64,000 bases of DNA from Megascapheus bottae (taxonomy: Eukaryota; Chordata; Mammalia; Rodentia; Geomyidae), in the NCBI GenBank assembly GCA_024803745.1, contig JANJXV010000025.1, forward strand, positions 19,584,610 through 19,648,609, read 5' to 3'. The notes under the pieces are model-generated. The model was not told the origin of the DNA. It worked only from the letters and a program-made list of their open reading frames with translations, and searched no databases. This document shows, one piece after another, positions 31,057-47,185 of this stretch; within the stretch, counting starts at the first letter, position 1, and the number at the start of each line of letters is the position of its first letter. The translations under genes and the position numbers were made by a program.

Positions 31057-31254
31057 GAGCTTCTTTTTGTTCAAGGCAAGCACTCTTACTAGTTGAGCCA
31101 TAGCTCCACTTTGGCTTTTTTTGAGGGGTTTATTGGAGCTAAAAGTCTCGGGGAGGGGGTGGTTCCTTCCCAGGCTGGCTTTGAACCCCTGGATCCTCAG
31201 ATCTCAGCCTCCTGAGTAGCTAGGATTATCGGCGCGAGCCCCTGGCACCAGGTT
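31057..31254 (-). repeat. 7SL-Geo SINE
   Basis: Reverse copy ('ttactagttgagccatagct', 'tcctgagtagctaggattat'). Confidence 0.8.
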
Positions 31255-32896
31255 GAGTTTTCTGTTCTTCCATCCACACTCATGAGGTGATTGGCATACA
31301 GGGACTTGGTGTTTTACATCGGAGCTGGGTGGGCAGGGAGGTTGTGTGTGACTGCTGAGTTGAGAGCATGCCCTTCCACTCCCAGATGGGTCACCCCTCG
31401 ACTTGTGGGTGTATCTGTGCCACAGGGGGGTGGAACCCATGCTTTGTGCTTGCCGGGTGGGTGCTGCTGCCTGAGCTACCTTCATCTCCTGAGTGGCTGG
31501 TATTACAGGCATGCAGTACCACATCCTCTGTGTTTGTGGTACAAACACTTCACACAAGAGCACCGTCTGGAGTGTTCCATTGAGTGCAGTGCAGGGCGGA
31601 TGAGGGCTTGAGTTTCCCAGTTTTCCTTCACCGTGGTGGAGCCTGAGGTCCTAACCTCAGGCTAAGAAACCCTAGTGAGCATGGGGCGGCCTCATCCTCG
31701 CCCTCACGGGAACCTGGGGTTGGCGTCCAGTCAGATATCCTACACCCCACCCCACTGGTGCTGTGTGGTGTTGAGGTTATTCATTAGCGTCTCCTGGCCT
31801 TGCCTTCCTCCCACAGACCCTCTTCCCAGAATCCAAATATGTGGATTAGGTGAAACCCAGTTCCAGCTATGCTTCTGTGGCTTCCAGACTGCTGAGCTGT
31901 GGCACCCGTGGCTGCTCCTGCCCGTCTTGGGTCCCTGCCACTGCTAAGCCCTGTAGCCTCCTCTCCCCGGGCCTTTGCATGGCCACTCCTCGCTTGGCAC
32001 ATGCATCCCACGCTTGCCTTTGGCATCTGCCCAGGCTGAATGAGGATAGCAGAGGCCCTGCCCTGACAAACTCCGGAGCCCTGTGATGGTTGGCACCCAG
32101 TAAAAGCTCCCCACACCCCAGACCTAGAGTCCTGAGGCTGGCATCCTGTCAGTGAGGTAGGGAAGCCATGCCAGGGGACACGGGTATGCACCCCCATTCC
32201 ACAGCCCACCCTTCTGGCCCCCGGCTCAGTTGAGGGGTGCTGAGGGACCAGGCCCAGCCCGATGGTGTTGGCATGGTGACCTTAGAGCATTGGGGTACTG
32301 CCAGAGATGCAGATGGGGTCCTCTTGTCCCAGCACCTGCTTTCACAGAGTAAGGAGCTCAGCACTGAACTTCTGTGGGTTCAAATCCTGCCTCTGTCCCT
32401 TCCCAGCTTATGGGTGCAGTGATTCATTGAGCATGCAGAGCCCCCACTGGCAAAGCCAGGGTTTCAGCCCCCTGACCTGGGCGAGCCCTGAGCCCCAGCC
32501 CTGCTTGGCTAGGCCCGGCGACAGGGCTGTTGTTTTTGGCACCCGGCATGTGTGAGGTTGTGTCTCAGCCCAGCCATGAGGCAGCTCCACTCCTGGCTCC
32601 CCGCTGCTGTTTATTTGTGAAGCGTGGAGTCCACGCAGTGACAGACGGAAACAGGACGAAAGATAATAAACCAGAGGCTCGTGGTCCCCTGGTCTCCTCT
32701 CAGCTCAGCCCTGCTGGCTTTGGACTGAACTGTGGCTTCTGTTCTGGGCTTCCCGTGAGGGCGCGGGTTCCCAGCCTCAGTGATCTGCCTCTGTGAAGCG
32801 GGTGTGTGGATTGTGAGGTCTGGCTCTTAGCACGGTGCCCAGGAGGAAGTTTGCACGTGTACCGTGGCACGGGATCCCTGATCTCTGCTTTCTACT
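31255..32896. other. ABCC1: ABCC1 intron 1, no exon seen
   Basis: Unique sequence apart from a B1-like fragment at about 31440-31528. No conserved exon. Confidence 0.45.
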
Positions 32897-33121
32897 CTCC
32901 TGGGCTTTGAACCTCAGCTTCACACTTGCTAAGCAGGTGCCCTACCACTTGGGCCATTCCCCCCAAGCCGTTTTTTGTTTTTGCTTGTGTTTAGTGTATT
33001 ATCTTTCAGATAAGTATTGTACATTTTTTTTGTTGTTGTTCAGATCAGCCTTGGGCTTTGACCTTCTTGCCCTCCTGTCCTGCATAGCTGGGATTACAGG
33101 CATGAGCCATCTTCACACCTG
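32897..33121 (-). repeat. ID-B1 dimeric SINE
   Basis: Reverse ID-like part ('gctttgaacctcagcttcac') then reverse B1-like part ('gctgggattacaggcatgag'). Confidence 0.7.
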
Positions 33122-33248
33122 ACTTTTTTTGTTGTTTTTTTGAGATAGGGCCTTGCTAGTTTTGTGCTTCTGCTAGTCTTGGACTGTGATCTCCCAGTCT
33201 CTGCCTCCTTGAAAGCTGAGATTATAGATGTGTACCACTGTTCCAGGC
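33122..33248 (-). repeat. B1 SINE
   Basis: Reverse monomer abutting the previous one ('ttgagatagggccttgctag', 'gctgagattatagatgtgta'). Confidence 0.7.
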
Positions 33249-33893
33249 TGGTGGGGTTCCCTCTCCCCATTTCTTTCAGGTGTTTGCTTGCTTGTCTTCT
33301 GGGCACAGAGGGTTTTTCTGTCTACTCGCCACACAGCTGGCCACTTCCCGCCCCGCCAGCTCTTCTTGGCCCTGGCTACCTTCATGTATAGCCCGAGGTC
33401 TTTATTTTTCTGCTGGTTGTGGCCACGTCCTTCGGTGGAGGGAAGCAGACAGTGGAGACCTTGTTTTCCAGCCATGTGATGCTGGCATGCAGTAACCATT
33501 CATTGCTTCCCGTCCGCTGCACCCCCAGAGCCAGCCTTGCAGATGCCAGCATGGTGGATGTGGCTCTCCAGGCCCCTGGGGATCCACCATGAGAGACTTT
33601 GTACCCCACATGTGGTGACCCGGACAACAGTCCAAATCAATGGTGGCTTCCCCTGCCTGGCCTCTCCTGGGGCCTGGCATGACTTCCCCTTGGAAGGGAA
33701 GGGTGAGAGGAATGTACAGCCCAAGACTTCCTCATGGCTCTGTGGCTGGATTCTGTGGCCACTCTCTAAACAGAAGCAGTGTGCAGGACTGGCTGGGTTG
33801 ACTGTGGAGGCCCCTGGGGAAGGAGGCCCTTGGGGACAGTGGACCCTTGAATTGGGATCACTGAGGGACACAAAGCCACCACACTTGCTGGAT
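33249..33893. other. ABCC1: ABCC1 intron 1, no exon seen
   Basis: Unique sequence; nothing recognised. Confidence 0.4.
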
Positions 33894-34113
33894 CTGGGGG
33901 CTCAAGCTCAGGGCCTGGGTGCTGATCCTGAGCATTTTTGCTCAAAGCTGGCGTCTGCCACTTGAGCCACAGTGCCATGTATGGTCTTTTGGTGGTTCAT
34001 TGGAGATAAGAGTCTCAAAAGAGTTTCCTGCCTGGCCTAGCTTTGAACTGCTATCCTTAGCTCTCAGCCTCCTGAGTAGCTGGGATTATAGGCATGAGTC
34101 ACTGGCGCCCGCC
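33894..34113 (-). repeat. 7SL-Geo SINE
   Basis: Reverse copy ('ggttcattggagataagagt', 'gctgggattataggcatgag'). Confidence 0.85.
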
Positions 34114-34664
34114 TGCCACCATCCTTCTTGGCTGCTGTGGTCAGTGAGCTTGGGGTCAGATGGGGTCCTCACGGGAGCCCCCAACACGCTGACCCTCCTG
34201 GCCATGGCCCCAGGGGATTCAGAGTTAGGTGGATTTCTGGTGTCCCTTCTGTGGCAGAAAGTTGTGGCTCCGATCAGCTTCTCCTTTCCCTGTCCCTCCG
34301 TCCCGGCTCCTGCTGGGTTCAGGTCAAGGCCAGCCAGCTGGCTGGAGCAGGAAGCTGACTTGGGTGGTGGCCACGCCCGCGCACGCAAGCGCTTGTGAAC
34401 TGCTGAGCCATGTCCTCACATGCCCTGCTCTCCCGCAGGCCGGGTGGCCCCAGGAGCTGGGGGGACTGGGGTCCCTCATCCTTAGACTGCCCAGCCCTTT
34501 ATGAAGCCCCCCTGACACTCTGTACTCAGCAGACACTGTATAAAGCCCAGACTGCTCTCAAGTGCACTGTCTTCTGGCTTTAGTGTCCCAAGTGCTGGGA
34601 TTACAGGCATGCGCCAGCACTCTGGGCTTTAGATTCTGCTTTTAAGAAGCTCTTGGAACATAGG

Positions 34665-34868
34665 GTTTTTTGTTTTTGGCCAGTCCTGGGCTTGAGCTCA
34701 GGGCTTCAGCACTGTCCTTGGACTTTCTCAAGGCTAGAGCTCCACCACTTGAGCCTCAGCACCACTTCTGGCTTTTTTTTCTATGTATGTGGTACTGAGG
34801 AATCGAACCCGGGCCTTTGTGCATGTTAGGAAAACACAACTCCCAGCCAGTGGGCCAAACTCCCAGCC
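34665..34868 (-). repeat. IDL-Geo SINE with target-site duplication
   Basis: Reverse copy ('gaggaatcgaacccgggcct'). ggaacatagg occurs on both sides (34655-34664, 34869-34878). The IDL 5' end is duplicated internally ('aactcccagcc' twice). Confidence 0.9.
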
Positions 34869-35029
34869 GGAACATAGGTTTTGATCAGACTTTTTGGTTG
34901 TTTTTTTGAGCCCAGAGCCTTTATGTCTCTGAACAGCCCCCAGCCATTGTTCTGTCTTTTGATGGGAAAAAAAAATGCTTCCCTCATTTGCTTTATAGAA
35001 GATTTTCTTTTCTTTTTGGGGGGGCGGGG

Positions 35030-35240
35030 GCAGGGAGGAGTCATGGCTTGAACTCAGGGCCCGAGTACTTTCTCTGAGATCTTTTGCTCAAGGCCAGCAG
35101 CACATCACTGCTTCTTCCAGGTTTCTGGTGGTTCCTTGACGGTTAGAGTTTCACGGACTTTCTGTCCAGGTTGGCTTTGAACCTGATCTGATCTCAGCTT
35201 CCTGAATAGCTAGGATTATAGGTGTGAGCCACCAGTGCCT
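35030..35240 (-). repeat. 7SL-Geo SINE
   Basis: Reverse copy ('catggcttgaactcagggcc', 'tagctaggattataggtgtg'). Confidence 0.8.
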
Positions 35241-35299
35241 TTTCAATCTGATTGCAGTTTTTATTATTGTTATAATTATTATTTGTTGTTGTTATTGTT

Positions 35300-35525
35300 A
35301 GTCCTGGGTCTTGAACTCAGGGACTGTGCACTGTCCCTGAACTCATTTTGCCCGAGGCTAGCATTCTACCACTTTGAGCCACAGCACCACTTGTGGCTTC
35401 CTTTCAATTGATTAATTGGAAATGAGAAGCTCATGAACGTTCATGCCTGGCCTGGCCTTGAACTAAGATCCTTGGATCTCAGCCTCCTGAGTAGCTAGGA
35501 TGACAGATGTGAGCCACTGGCTTCA
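35300..35525 (-). repeat. 7SL-Geo SINE
   Basis: Reverse copy ('gtcttgaactcagggactgt', 'tgattaattggaaatgagaa'). Confidence 0.85.
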
Positions 35526-35589
35526 ATCGTATTTCTGGAAGCGTATCTAAAACAGTAGCAGTACCGACAAATCATCCGTGGGTTACATG

Positions 35590-36226
<637 letters not shown>

Positions 36227-36451
36227 TGAGACCATTCCCTCCCACCCCAAGCCTCCTCCTTCTAGAAGCAGGAGGATCAGAGATTAGCAGTCAGTCATGG
36301 TCCATGATGCCCATGTGTCACTCCCCTGCTGGGTGGCCCTTGAGCAACTTCTTACCCTCCGCTGCCTCGGTTCCTCCATTTGTCAAGGAAGCAACAGGCT
36401 CACACTTGTGCTCTCAACTTTTTCTCACATGGGGTTGTTGGCAAGACTTCT

Positions 36452-36666
36452 CTTTTTTTGGTCAGTTGTGGGGCTCGAACTCAGGGCCTGGGCATTGGCC
36501 CTGAGCGTTTGTGCTCAAGGCTAGCGTTTTACCACTTGGAACCACAGCGCTGCTGCTGCTTCTGCCTTTTTTTTTTTTTTTCAATGTATGTGCTATGGAG
36601 GAATCGAACCCAGGGCTTTGTGCATGCAAGGCAAGCACTCTACCACTAGGCCACGTTCCCGTCCCC
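36452..36666 (-). repeat. IDL-Geo SINE
   Basis: Reverse copy in intron 2 ('gaggaatcgaacccagggct', 'gcactctaccactaggccac'). Confidence 0.9.
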
Positions 36667-36799
36667 ATACTTGGCTTTTTATTGGTTGAGATGGGGGTGG
36701 CCTCTTGGCTTTTCTGTCTTGGCTGGCCTTGAACCATGATCCTCCGTTTTTAGCCTCTCCAATACCTTGGATGACAATTGTGAGCCACCAGCACCCCAA
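36667..36799 (-). repeat. B1/7SL-like SINE fragment
   Basis: Reverse monomer ('ggctggccttgaaccatgat', 'tggatgacaattgtgagcca'). Confidence 0.65.
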
Positions 36800-37454
36800 G
36801 AACTTTAAAACATTCACACTCCGTGCTTTGGTGTTTGTCATTGCCCCGTTCCCTCCTTTTCTGGCCTCATAGGGTCACAAAGTGTGGACGTGTGCCTCTC
36901 CCCCATGAGGCTGCCTCTCCCCCTCTGCTGGGAGCTGCTGTCCTCCAGTGCACCCTGTCAGGGCCTAGGAGCTCTGCAGAGACAGGAGAAGAGGGGCCAT
37001 TCCTGGATTTGAGGGACGGCCCCTCCTTTGGGGTTCTTGGCCAGGAGGCTGGGCCAGGAGGGCTGGCCGGGGGCATTTGGCAGCGCTCTGTGGACCTGAA
37101 ACTTTTGTTCTTAAAACAAAAACCTGTGAAAAGCAATCTCTACTTCCTGTCCTTGACCACAGAGATGCCTTCTCCCTAGAACCCTGAGAGCACTTTGTAC
37201 GTTTGTCAGGGAACATTACTTTCTTTTAAACTAATAAGTCAGATTTCATTCTTGCCTGTCTTGCTCAAGACCACCCACCTCACAGAATGAAGCCGATGTG
37301 ACCTCTGGGTGGCCCATGCCACATGTTCCAGGCCCCGAGGTCTCCTGCTGGTTCAGAGCGGCCACAGAGCCTCCCTGACCATGGCCACAGGCCCTTTGCA
37401 CTGCTGCTCACCTCCGCTCTACTCCCACTTTCCCTGCCATAGTGCTTTCCGCCT
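36800..37454. other. ABCC1: ABCC1 intron 2, middle, no exon seen
   Basis: Unique sequence; nothing recognised. Confidence 0.4.
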
Positions 37455-37552
37455 CCTCTTTTTCTGAGGTAGGATATCACCGTGTAGTCCTGGAACTTGG
37501 CCTCAGCCTACCGAGAGCTGGGATTACAGGCATGCACCACCAAGCCTAGACT
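37455..37552 (-). repeat. B1 SINE
   Basis: Reverse monomer ('gagagctgggattacaggca') in intron 2. Confidence 0.7.
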
Positions 37553-37738
37553 TCCTCCTTTGACACATGCAACGGGGTCTGCGTCACAGGGCCACAGACA
37601 CTCCTGTCACTGACTTGCCGGCGACAACACCCAAGGGCCACCGGCGGCCAGCCCTGGGGAGGATGGACCGGCCTGGCTGCTTGGCGAGACCCCGCATCAA
37701 GGAATAAACCTGCTCAGGAAGTGGAGGGACACCTGTGA

Positions 37739-39038
<1,300 letters not shown>

Positions 39039-39212
39039 TGACAGAGGCGAGTGCTGAAGGGGAGAAGATGCTTCGTGGCTGTGACCAGCCCACCAGTGGC
39101 TTTTGTTACATGGCACAGTACAGCGATGGTAGAAAACGAGAGGAACTCTTGAAAGAGCAGATGTCATGTGAACGCTAGCTGTTGTGGACTAGAAAAGCAA
39201 GTGCTAGTTGAG

Positions 39213-39455
39213 TTCCCATGGCTCACGTCTATCATCCGAGTTACTCATGAGGCTGAGGTCTGAAGATGCTGGTTCGAAGCCAGCCTAGGCAGGAAAGTCT
39301 GTGAGACTCTGATCTCCAATGAAGCCCCAGAAAATGGAAGTGGCACCGTGGCTTAAATAGAGTAATAGCCTTGATCAAAAAGAGCTCAGGGACAACATCC
39401 ATGCCCTGAGTTCAAGCTCCATGACCACCACACCAACAATAAAAAAAAAAAAAAG
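39213..39455 (+). repeat. 7SL-Geo SINE
   Basis: Forward copy in intron 5 ('ggttcgaagccagcctaggc', 'ctgagttcaagctccatgac') with an A tail. Confidence 0.85.
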
Positions 39456-40775
39456 CAAGTGCCAGCAATTCTGGGCCACGGGGCCCAGGGCTGGCACTGA
39501 GGAGGTGACATACCTCGCCTCTATCTCCTGTCCCTACCATCTCATTGGCCTGGTATTGGCCTGGTTTGTCACGTGGGCTGGGCCTTGAGGGGTCTGGGTT
39601 TCAGATTCTCTCTCCTCTGTGGGTCTCCCTGGACTGCTTCCTCCCTCCTCCTTTCCCTCTTCCCTGGCCTCTTCCCATCCTTCTCCTCCTTTTCCTACTC
39701 TCCCTTCTCTCCCCGCCTCCCCTTTCTCCTGCCCTGAGGAAGAGAGTAGGAAGGAAAGTACAGCGTGCCACAATGCTCAGAAGAGGGCCAGGGGCAGAGC
39801 CGGGCAATCCTGGCAGAGCGGTGACAAGTGCAAAGGGGTGGGATGGAAGCTGAGTGGAAAGTAGCAGCAGGGAGCTGCTTGGGTCTGAAGCTTCGGGGTG
39901 GATGGGATGCCATTCTACCAGGGGGCTTTGTTGGAGGCTGGTCAGCCACTAAGGGACTGCTTGCCTTGCAAACAGTTTCTAGCTGGGCCCCCAATGCCCC
40001 TGCTTGCTGGGCTCAGTGAAGTCCAGCTGTCTGCATGTGAACGTGTGTGCAGGTGTGTGTGTGCACATGCCCGCTGCATGATGACCGCGTCTGTCCCAGG
40101 CCTGCTCACAAGCACACGGGGGCCACTTGTGGGTTCCTTGGAAGGAGCCTGAGTTCAGACGGGCTGCTTGGCCAGGGTGAGGCTCACAGGTCCAGTCTGC
40201 CTGGGGTTTGCCCTGTGCCAGGTCAGGCTTCACACTTCCTGTATCGGGGATTCCCGGCGTGTGCCACCACACCCAGACATCCCTTGGGAAGGGAACTCTG
40301 GGGAGGCTGTCCTCTAGCCTACAGGTGGTAAGGGTTTCGGGTGCTCCTCCCCCACCCAGCACATGGTTCTTGTATCAGCAGGAAGAAGGGCAGGGTGGGG
40401 GCTAGGTCCTGTGTGGGGGCACCCCTCCCACAATCTATGCTGTAACTGCAGGTACCTTTATGCACACATATGTGGTCTGCTGCTAAGCCTAGGGCTGGGC
40501 CGGGCCCGGGCTGGGCTGGGCGGGGCTGGGTCAGGTGGAGCCGCCAGCTGCTGGGTGCTGAGTCACCCAGTGGCCATTCTCCCAGCTGGCCTCCTGCCTT
40601 CCTCTGACTCATGTCTGTTCCTGTTCTGGCTTCCCCGGTCTTCCCTTTTGGTCCTTCTAGCCCCGCCACTGACTAGGCCTCCCGGGCCTTTCCCCAGCTG
40701 CCCAGCCCTTGACTGGGGCAGGGAGGACTGAGGCCGTTGCAGTCCTTTACTTGTTACCATTGTGGGTCCTGTGTC
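39456..40775. other. ABCC1: ABCC1 intron 5, left part, no exon seen
   Basis: Pyrimidine-rich tract at 39635-39735, a B1-like tail at about 40228-40280 and a GGGCT-rich patch at 40494-40534. The rest is unique. Confidence 0.5.
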
Positions 40776-40930
40776 GGCCTAGTGCTGGGACTTGAACTCA
40801 GTGCCAAAGCTGTCCTGCTCAGCTTGTTGCACTTGAGGCTGGTTCTCTGCCACTTGAGCCACAGCTCCACTTGTGGCTTTGTGGTGGTGAATTGGAGATA
40901 AGACTCTCATAGAGCCACGGGTGCCTGGCT
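40776..40930 (-). repeat. Geo/7SL SINE, truncated
   Basis: Reverse copy ('gctgggacttgaactcagtg', 'cacttgagccacagctccac', 'tgaattggagataagactct'). Confidence 0.75.
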
Positions 40931-41000
40931 TTGTTTTCATTTTTAATCCTTTTAAATGTTGCGGTGGCTTGGCTCACAGGTGTTTTAAAAACAGCCTTTT

Positions 41001-41100
41001 CCCCTCCCTCCCATCCTCCCGTCCTCCCTCCCTCCCTCCCTCCCTCCCTCCCTCCCTCCCTCCCTCCCTTCCTTTCTTTCTTTCTTCCTTTCTTTTTTTC
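41001..41100 (+). repeat. (CCTC)n microsatellite
   Basis: CCTC units grading into CTTT units. Confidence 0.95.
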
Positions 41101-41419
41101 CATTTTAGCGCTATTGAGACTAGAACTCAGAGCCTTGCTCTTGAGCTATGCTTTGTGATTCTGGGAAAGAGTGTTTTTGTTAGCTGGGAAGGAATCTGTG
41201 ATGTGACCTTCAGTATAGGTGATGACCTTTTCTTCTCTTTCTCCTCTTCCTCAATCCTTCCCTCCCTCCTTTCCTTTCTTTCACCTTCCTTCCTTCTCCT
41301 CCTTCAAAGACTTGTCCTCTTCCTCTTCCTTCTTCCCTGGGGATGGAGCTCAGGGTCTTGTGCATTCCAAACAATATTTCTGTCTCTAGTCAGTGTCCCC
41401 TGGAATCTGGTATGTTCCC

Positions 41420-41560
41420 ATCCACCGCAGGGCTTTTGCACATACACTACACTCTGCTTGGAATGCCTCTTCTTTTTACTTCGTCATTCTGGTCATACTT
41501 GGTCTGTCCTCACACAGCTGTCCTCAGGGAGTCCATTTCTGACCTGCTGAACTAGAGATG
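41420..41560. repeat. Ancient mammalian repeat, LINE-2-like
   Basis: 'agggcttttgcacatacact' followed by 'ctctgcttggaatgcctctt' follows the widespread LINE-2-type consensus. Old and diverged. Confidence 0.5.
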
Positions 41561-41840
41561 GCCTTCTGGGCAGTCTTGACCCATCTTGGAGACCCCTGTT
41601 ATGGTTGCCGTGTGTGTGTGCATGCACACATGTGTACAGTGTGCATGTGTGCGTGTGTACGTAGCCTGGTTCTAGGGACTGGGGGCTCATTTTGCCTGGG
41701 CTGCTCTGCTTCTTGTGTTTCCAGCTTCCATTCGGTAAGAGCCCTTGTGAGGCGCTGGGGCAGAGCCAAATAGAGGCTCAGGTCACGTAACCAGGCTCTG
41801 GAAGTTTGGCGTCCTGTCCCATCTAGCCAGATCTGTGTCC

Positions 41841-42190
41841 ATAGTTCTTGGCATGTAGTAGGTGCTCAAGAAATAGACCTCTTGGGTGAATTGAATGAAA
41901 GGAAACCAAGATGCCAGCCATGCCCAGCTCGTAGGGCTTTTGGGGGTCTTGGCTGTATTCTCAGCCTAAAGGAAGTGTTCAGTAAATGAAGGGGCGCCGG
42001 GGACAGTGGTCACCCCAGCTGCCAGGCCTCTGTGGGGATGAAGAGTGTTGTACAGTGCGGGCACACAGTAGGCGCTCAGCAAGTGCTTGTTGAGTGAATG
42101 GAGGTGTGTGAGGCTGACAGTTCCTGGGGCAGCGTGGGTGAAAGGCAGGGCGTACACAGTAAGTGCTCAGGAAGTGTGTGAGGAGCCAGG
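41841..42190 (+). repeat. Cluster of four MIR-like core motifs
   Basis: Words of the type cacagtaggcgctcagcaag recur at 41851-41874, 41967-41990, 42061-42104 and 42151-42180, about 90-110 bases apart, all in one orientation. They match the conserved end of MIR-type SINEs (catagtaggtgctcaataaat). They could be separate MIR copies or a local duplication. Confidence 0.6.
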
Positions 42191-42287
42191 CCGGGCTGAA
42201 GAGACCCCGGGGTGCAGAGGAGATGGGAGGGCGCTGGTCCTCTGAGCCTGGGGGTTGATGTCTTCGCTCTGTGCCTCCCTGTGCTAG

Positions 42288-42349
42288 AACCCATGCCCGG
42301 AGTCCGGCGCCTCCTTTCTGTCCAAGATCACGTTCTGGTGGATCACCGG
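42288..42349 (+). CDS. ABCC1: ABCC1 exon 6 (residues 206-226)
   Basis: 62 bases, acceptor gctag, donor GTAAGT, ending two bases into codon 226. Encodes the first part of the L0 linker (NPCPESGASFLS, then ITFWWITG), the amphipathic segment that contacts the membrane. Same size as the human exon. Confidence 0.96.
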
Positions 42350-42604
42350 GTAAGTGAAGCCAGGGCCCCAGGCCTGGGCGAGCACACACGTGTGCACATG
42401 GTCCCTGGGGTCACAAGCGTTTGGCCTGGGTGAGGGGTACTGGCGGATGGACAGATGAACAGGTGGTCAGGTGCTCCAAGGCCTGGACCTGAACAGACTT
42501 GAACCCCCTAATGCCCCTGTCCCTAGCACTTCAGATAAACCACTCAGCAGACTCCTCGCTCGGATTTAGTGCTTGCTGATGATGTCTTGGCCCCCTCGTT
42601 TTCT

Positions 42605-42817
42605 TTTCGTGGTATTGAGGTTTGTACCCAGAGCCTCACACTTGCTACACCAAACGTTCTACCACTTGAACCATGCCACCTGGCCCTTTTGCTTTTTAGT
42701 TTGTTTCTCGGCCAGTGTCTCGCTAACTTCTTCCCAGGCTGGGCCTTAGATTGTCATGCTCCTGTCTGCTTCCTTGAGCGTCTGGGATTACAGAAGTGCA
42801 CGGTTTTGCCCCGGCCC
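42605..42817 (-). repeat. ID-B1 dimeric SINE
   Basis: Reverse copy in intron 6: ID-like ('gtttgtacccagagcctcac') then B1-like ('gcgtctgggattacagaagt'). Confidence 0.7.
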
Positions 42818-42864
42818 ATATTAGCCATTTTTATTCAGGATCGAAGCAGAAGTAAATTGGGGCA

Positions 42865-42950
42865 GTGAGGTCATGGACTGGAGGGTAGAGTGCCAGCCTA
42901 GCAAGGTACAAGGCCCTTGGTCCAAATCCCAGTCACTGGTGGCAGTGGGG
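42865..42950 (+). repeat. ID-like SINE
   Basis: Forward tRNA-like monomer ('ggtagagtgccagcctagca', 'tggtccaaatcccagtcact'). Confidence 0.65.
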
Positions 42951-43010
42951 AAACGGGAAGTTAATTGTGGATGGGTCTCTGGTGAGCACACACCCACTGT
43001 TCCTGCCTGA

Positions 43011-45665
<2,655 letters not shown>

Positions 45666-46031
45666 TCTTTTCTCTATTGACTTGGTGACACAGGCTCTTG
45701 CTGCATAGTTCCCAGGACATATACTCCATATTATTTCCCACTTTACCCTCTCAGATGAGAACTAGTCATTCACAAATCCCTAATGACATTGCTCTATATT
45801 CTCTTAGGTGTAAGGCATTGTTACCTCCCCCTTCCCTCCCCCCCCCCCCCCCCCGTTCCTCCCAGCCCAAGAAGATAAATGGAATCAGGGATTTGCTTGA
45901 AGGACACATTTCCTGCACTTTGGCTGTTTCTTGGTACCTGGTATTGCGCTGGCTTGGTACCATTTTTACTGGGATTTCCCTATAGGCTTACATTGCTCGC
46001 GGCTTAGGCTAGCACTACAGAGAGCTGAGCA
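45666..46031. other. ABCC1: ABCC1 intron 10, no exon seen
   Basis: Unique or very old repeat sequence with a C run at 45838-45854. Confidence 0.4.
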
Positions 46032-46047
46032 AATGCAACTGCTTTCT

Positions 46048-46270
46048 TTCTTCCTCCTTTTTTTTGGTGGGTTATGGGGCTTGAACTCTGGGCCTGGCAC
46101 TGTCCCTGAGCTCTTCAGCTCCAGGCTACTGTCCTCCCCGTGGAGCCACAGCCCCACTCCCCATTTTCTAGAGATTATTGTTCTTTCGTGCCCGGGCTGT
46201 CTCTGAACCTCAGATCTCAGCCTCCTGAGTAGCTAGGGTTACAGGCGTGAGCCAGTGTGCCCGGCATTCG
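46048..46270 (-). repeat. 7SL-Geo SINE with target-site duplication
   Basis: Reverse copy. The word aatg(c/t)aactgctttct flanks it at 46032-46047 and 46271-46286, with one mismatch in 16. Confidence 0.9.
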
Positions 46271-46286
46271 AATGTAACTGCTTTCT

Positions 46287-47097
46287 GCTGCTGCTTGCCA
46301 CAGGCCTGGGGCTGCTGCTATGGGCCTAGCCCAGTTCAGTCACCCTGGAGGGAGAAGTCTTTGGCCAGCCTGAATCTCCTGTCTCCTGTGGCATAAGAGA
46401 TTTCATTGATAGCCCTTGTACCTGGAGATGGACAGTTCCCAGACAGAAAAGATAATGAGCACAGAGGCTTAGAGTATAATGCATATCTTGTTCATTCCTG
46501 CCTCTGGACCTTTGCATGTTCCCTTCCTCCACCCCCTCTCCCACCTTTCCCTCACAGCTGGGATTTATACCACTTTTACAATATCTCCCATCTCAGCAGA
46601 ATTCAATTCTGGAGGAAGTCTAGGAATATTAGTACACGAAGGCAGCCAGACATACTTTCTAAAATAGTTTCTCAAGTGCTCACTTTCATGTACGTCCCTC
46701 TTCCTTGCCAAACAGTGTTCAAGCCACGTGTGGCCATCCAGCATCCCAGGGGTTCTCCTATGCCCTGAAGGCCAACCCCAGCCACGTGGCAAGGCTATCC
46801 CAGAAGGAGCCCCCTCAGATTTTTGTTTTGGCATAGATTGAGAACAGGTGAATAAAGGATTTCTGATCATGAAGCCTAGAAGAAGAAATGCCACCTGGAT
46901 CCCCGGGCCTTGAGCCACTAAGCCAGTACTATATCCCACTGAGCCGAGTCTTTAGCCCACACTCCCAGAGTTAAACAATGAAGTTCTAGCCTTCCCAAGT
47001 AGAGAGTTTTGGATCTACCTTGCTAGGAAATGCTGCCCTTTGGTTTAAATTTAGAACGTTTCTGGACCAGGATTGCTTTGTGAGCCATTAAGGGAAT
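46287..47097. other. ABCC1: ABCC1 intron 10, no exon seen
   Basis: A trace of LINE-2/MIR-like sequence near 46494-46530 ('ctctggacctttgcatgttc'). Otherwise unrecognised. Confidence 0.4.
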
Positions 47098-47185
47098 TGC
47101 CAGGCGTGTTTTCACATGCATGTAATCCCAATATTCGGGAAACTCAGACCAGAGGACCTCAAGGTCAGCCTGCGGACTTAGCAAA
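47098..47185 (+). repeat. B1 SINE fragment
   Basis: Forward monomer ('acatgcatgtaatcccaata', 'aaggtcagcctgcggactta'). Confidence 0.6.

Noticed and set aside
40921..41550. 209-codon plus-strand frame with long Ser-Leu-Pro repeats
   Set aside because: It runs through the CCTC microsatellite and an old LINE-2-like repeat; not a protein gene.
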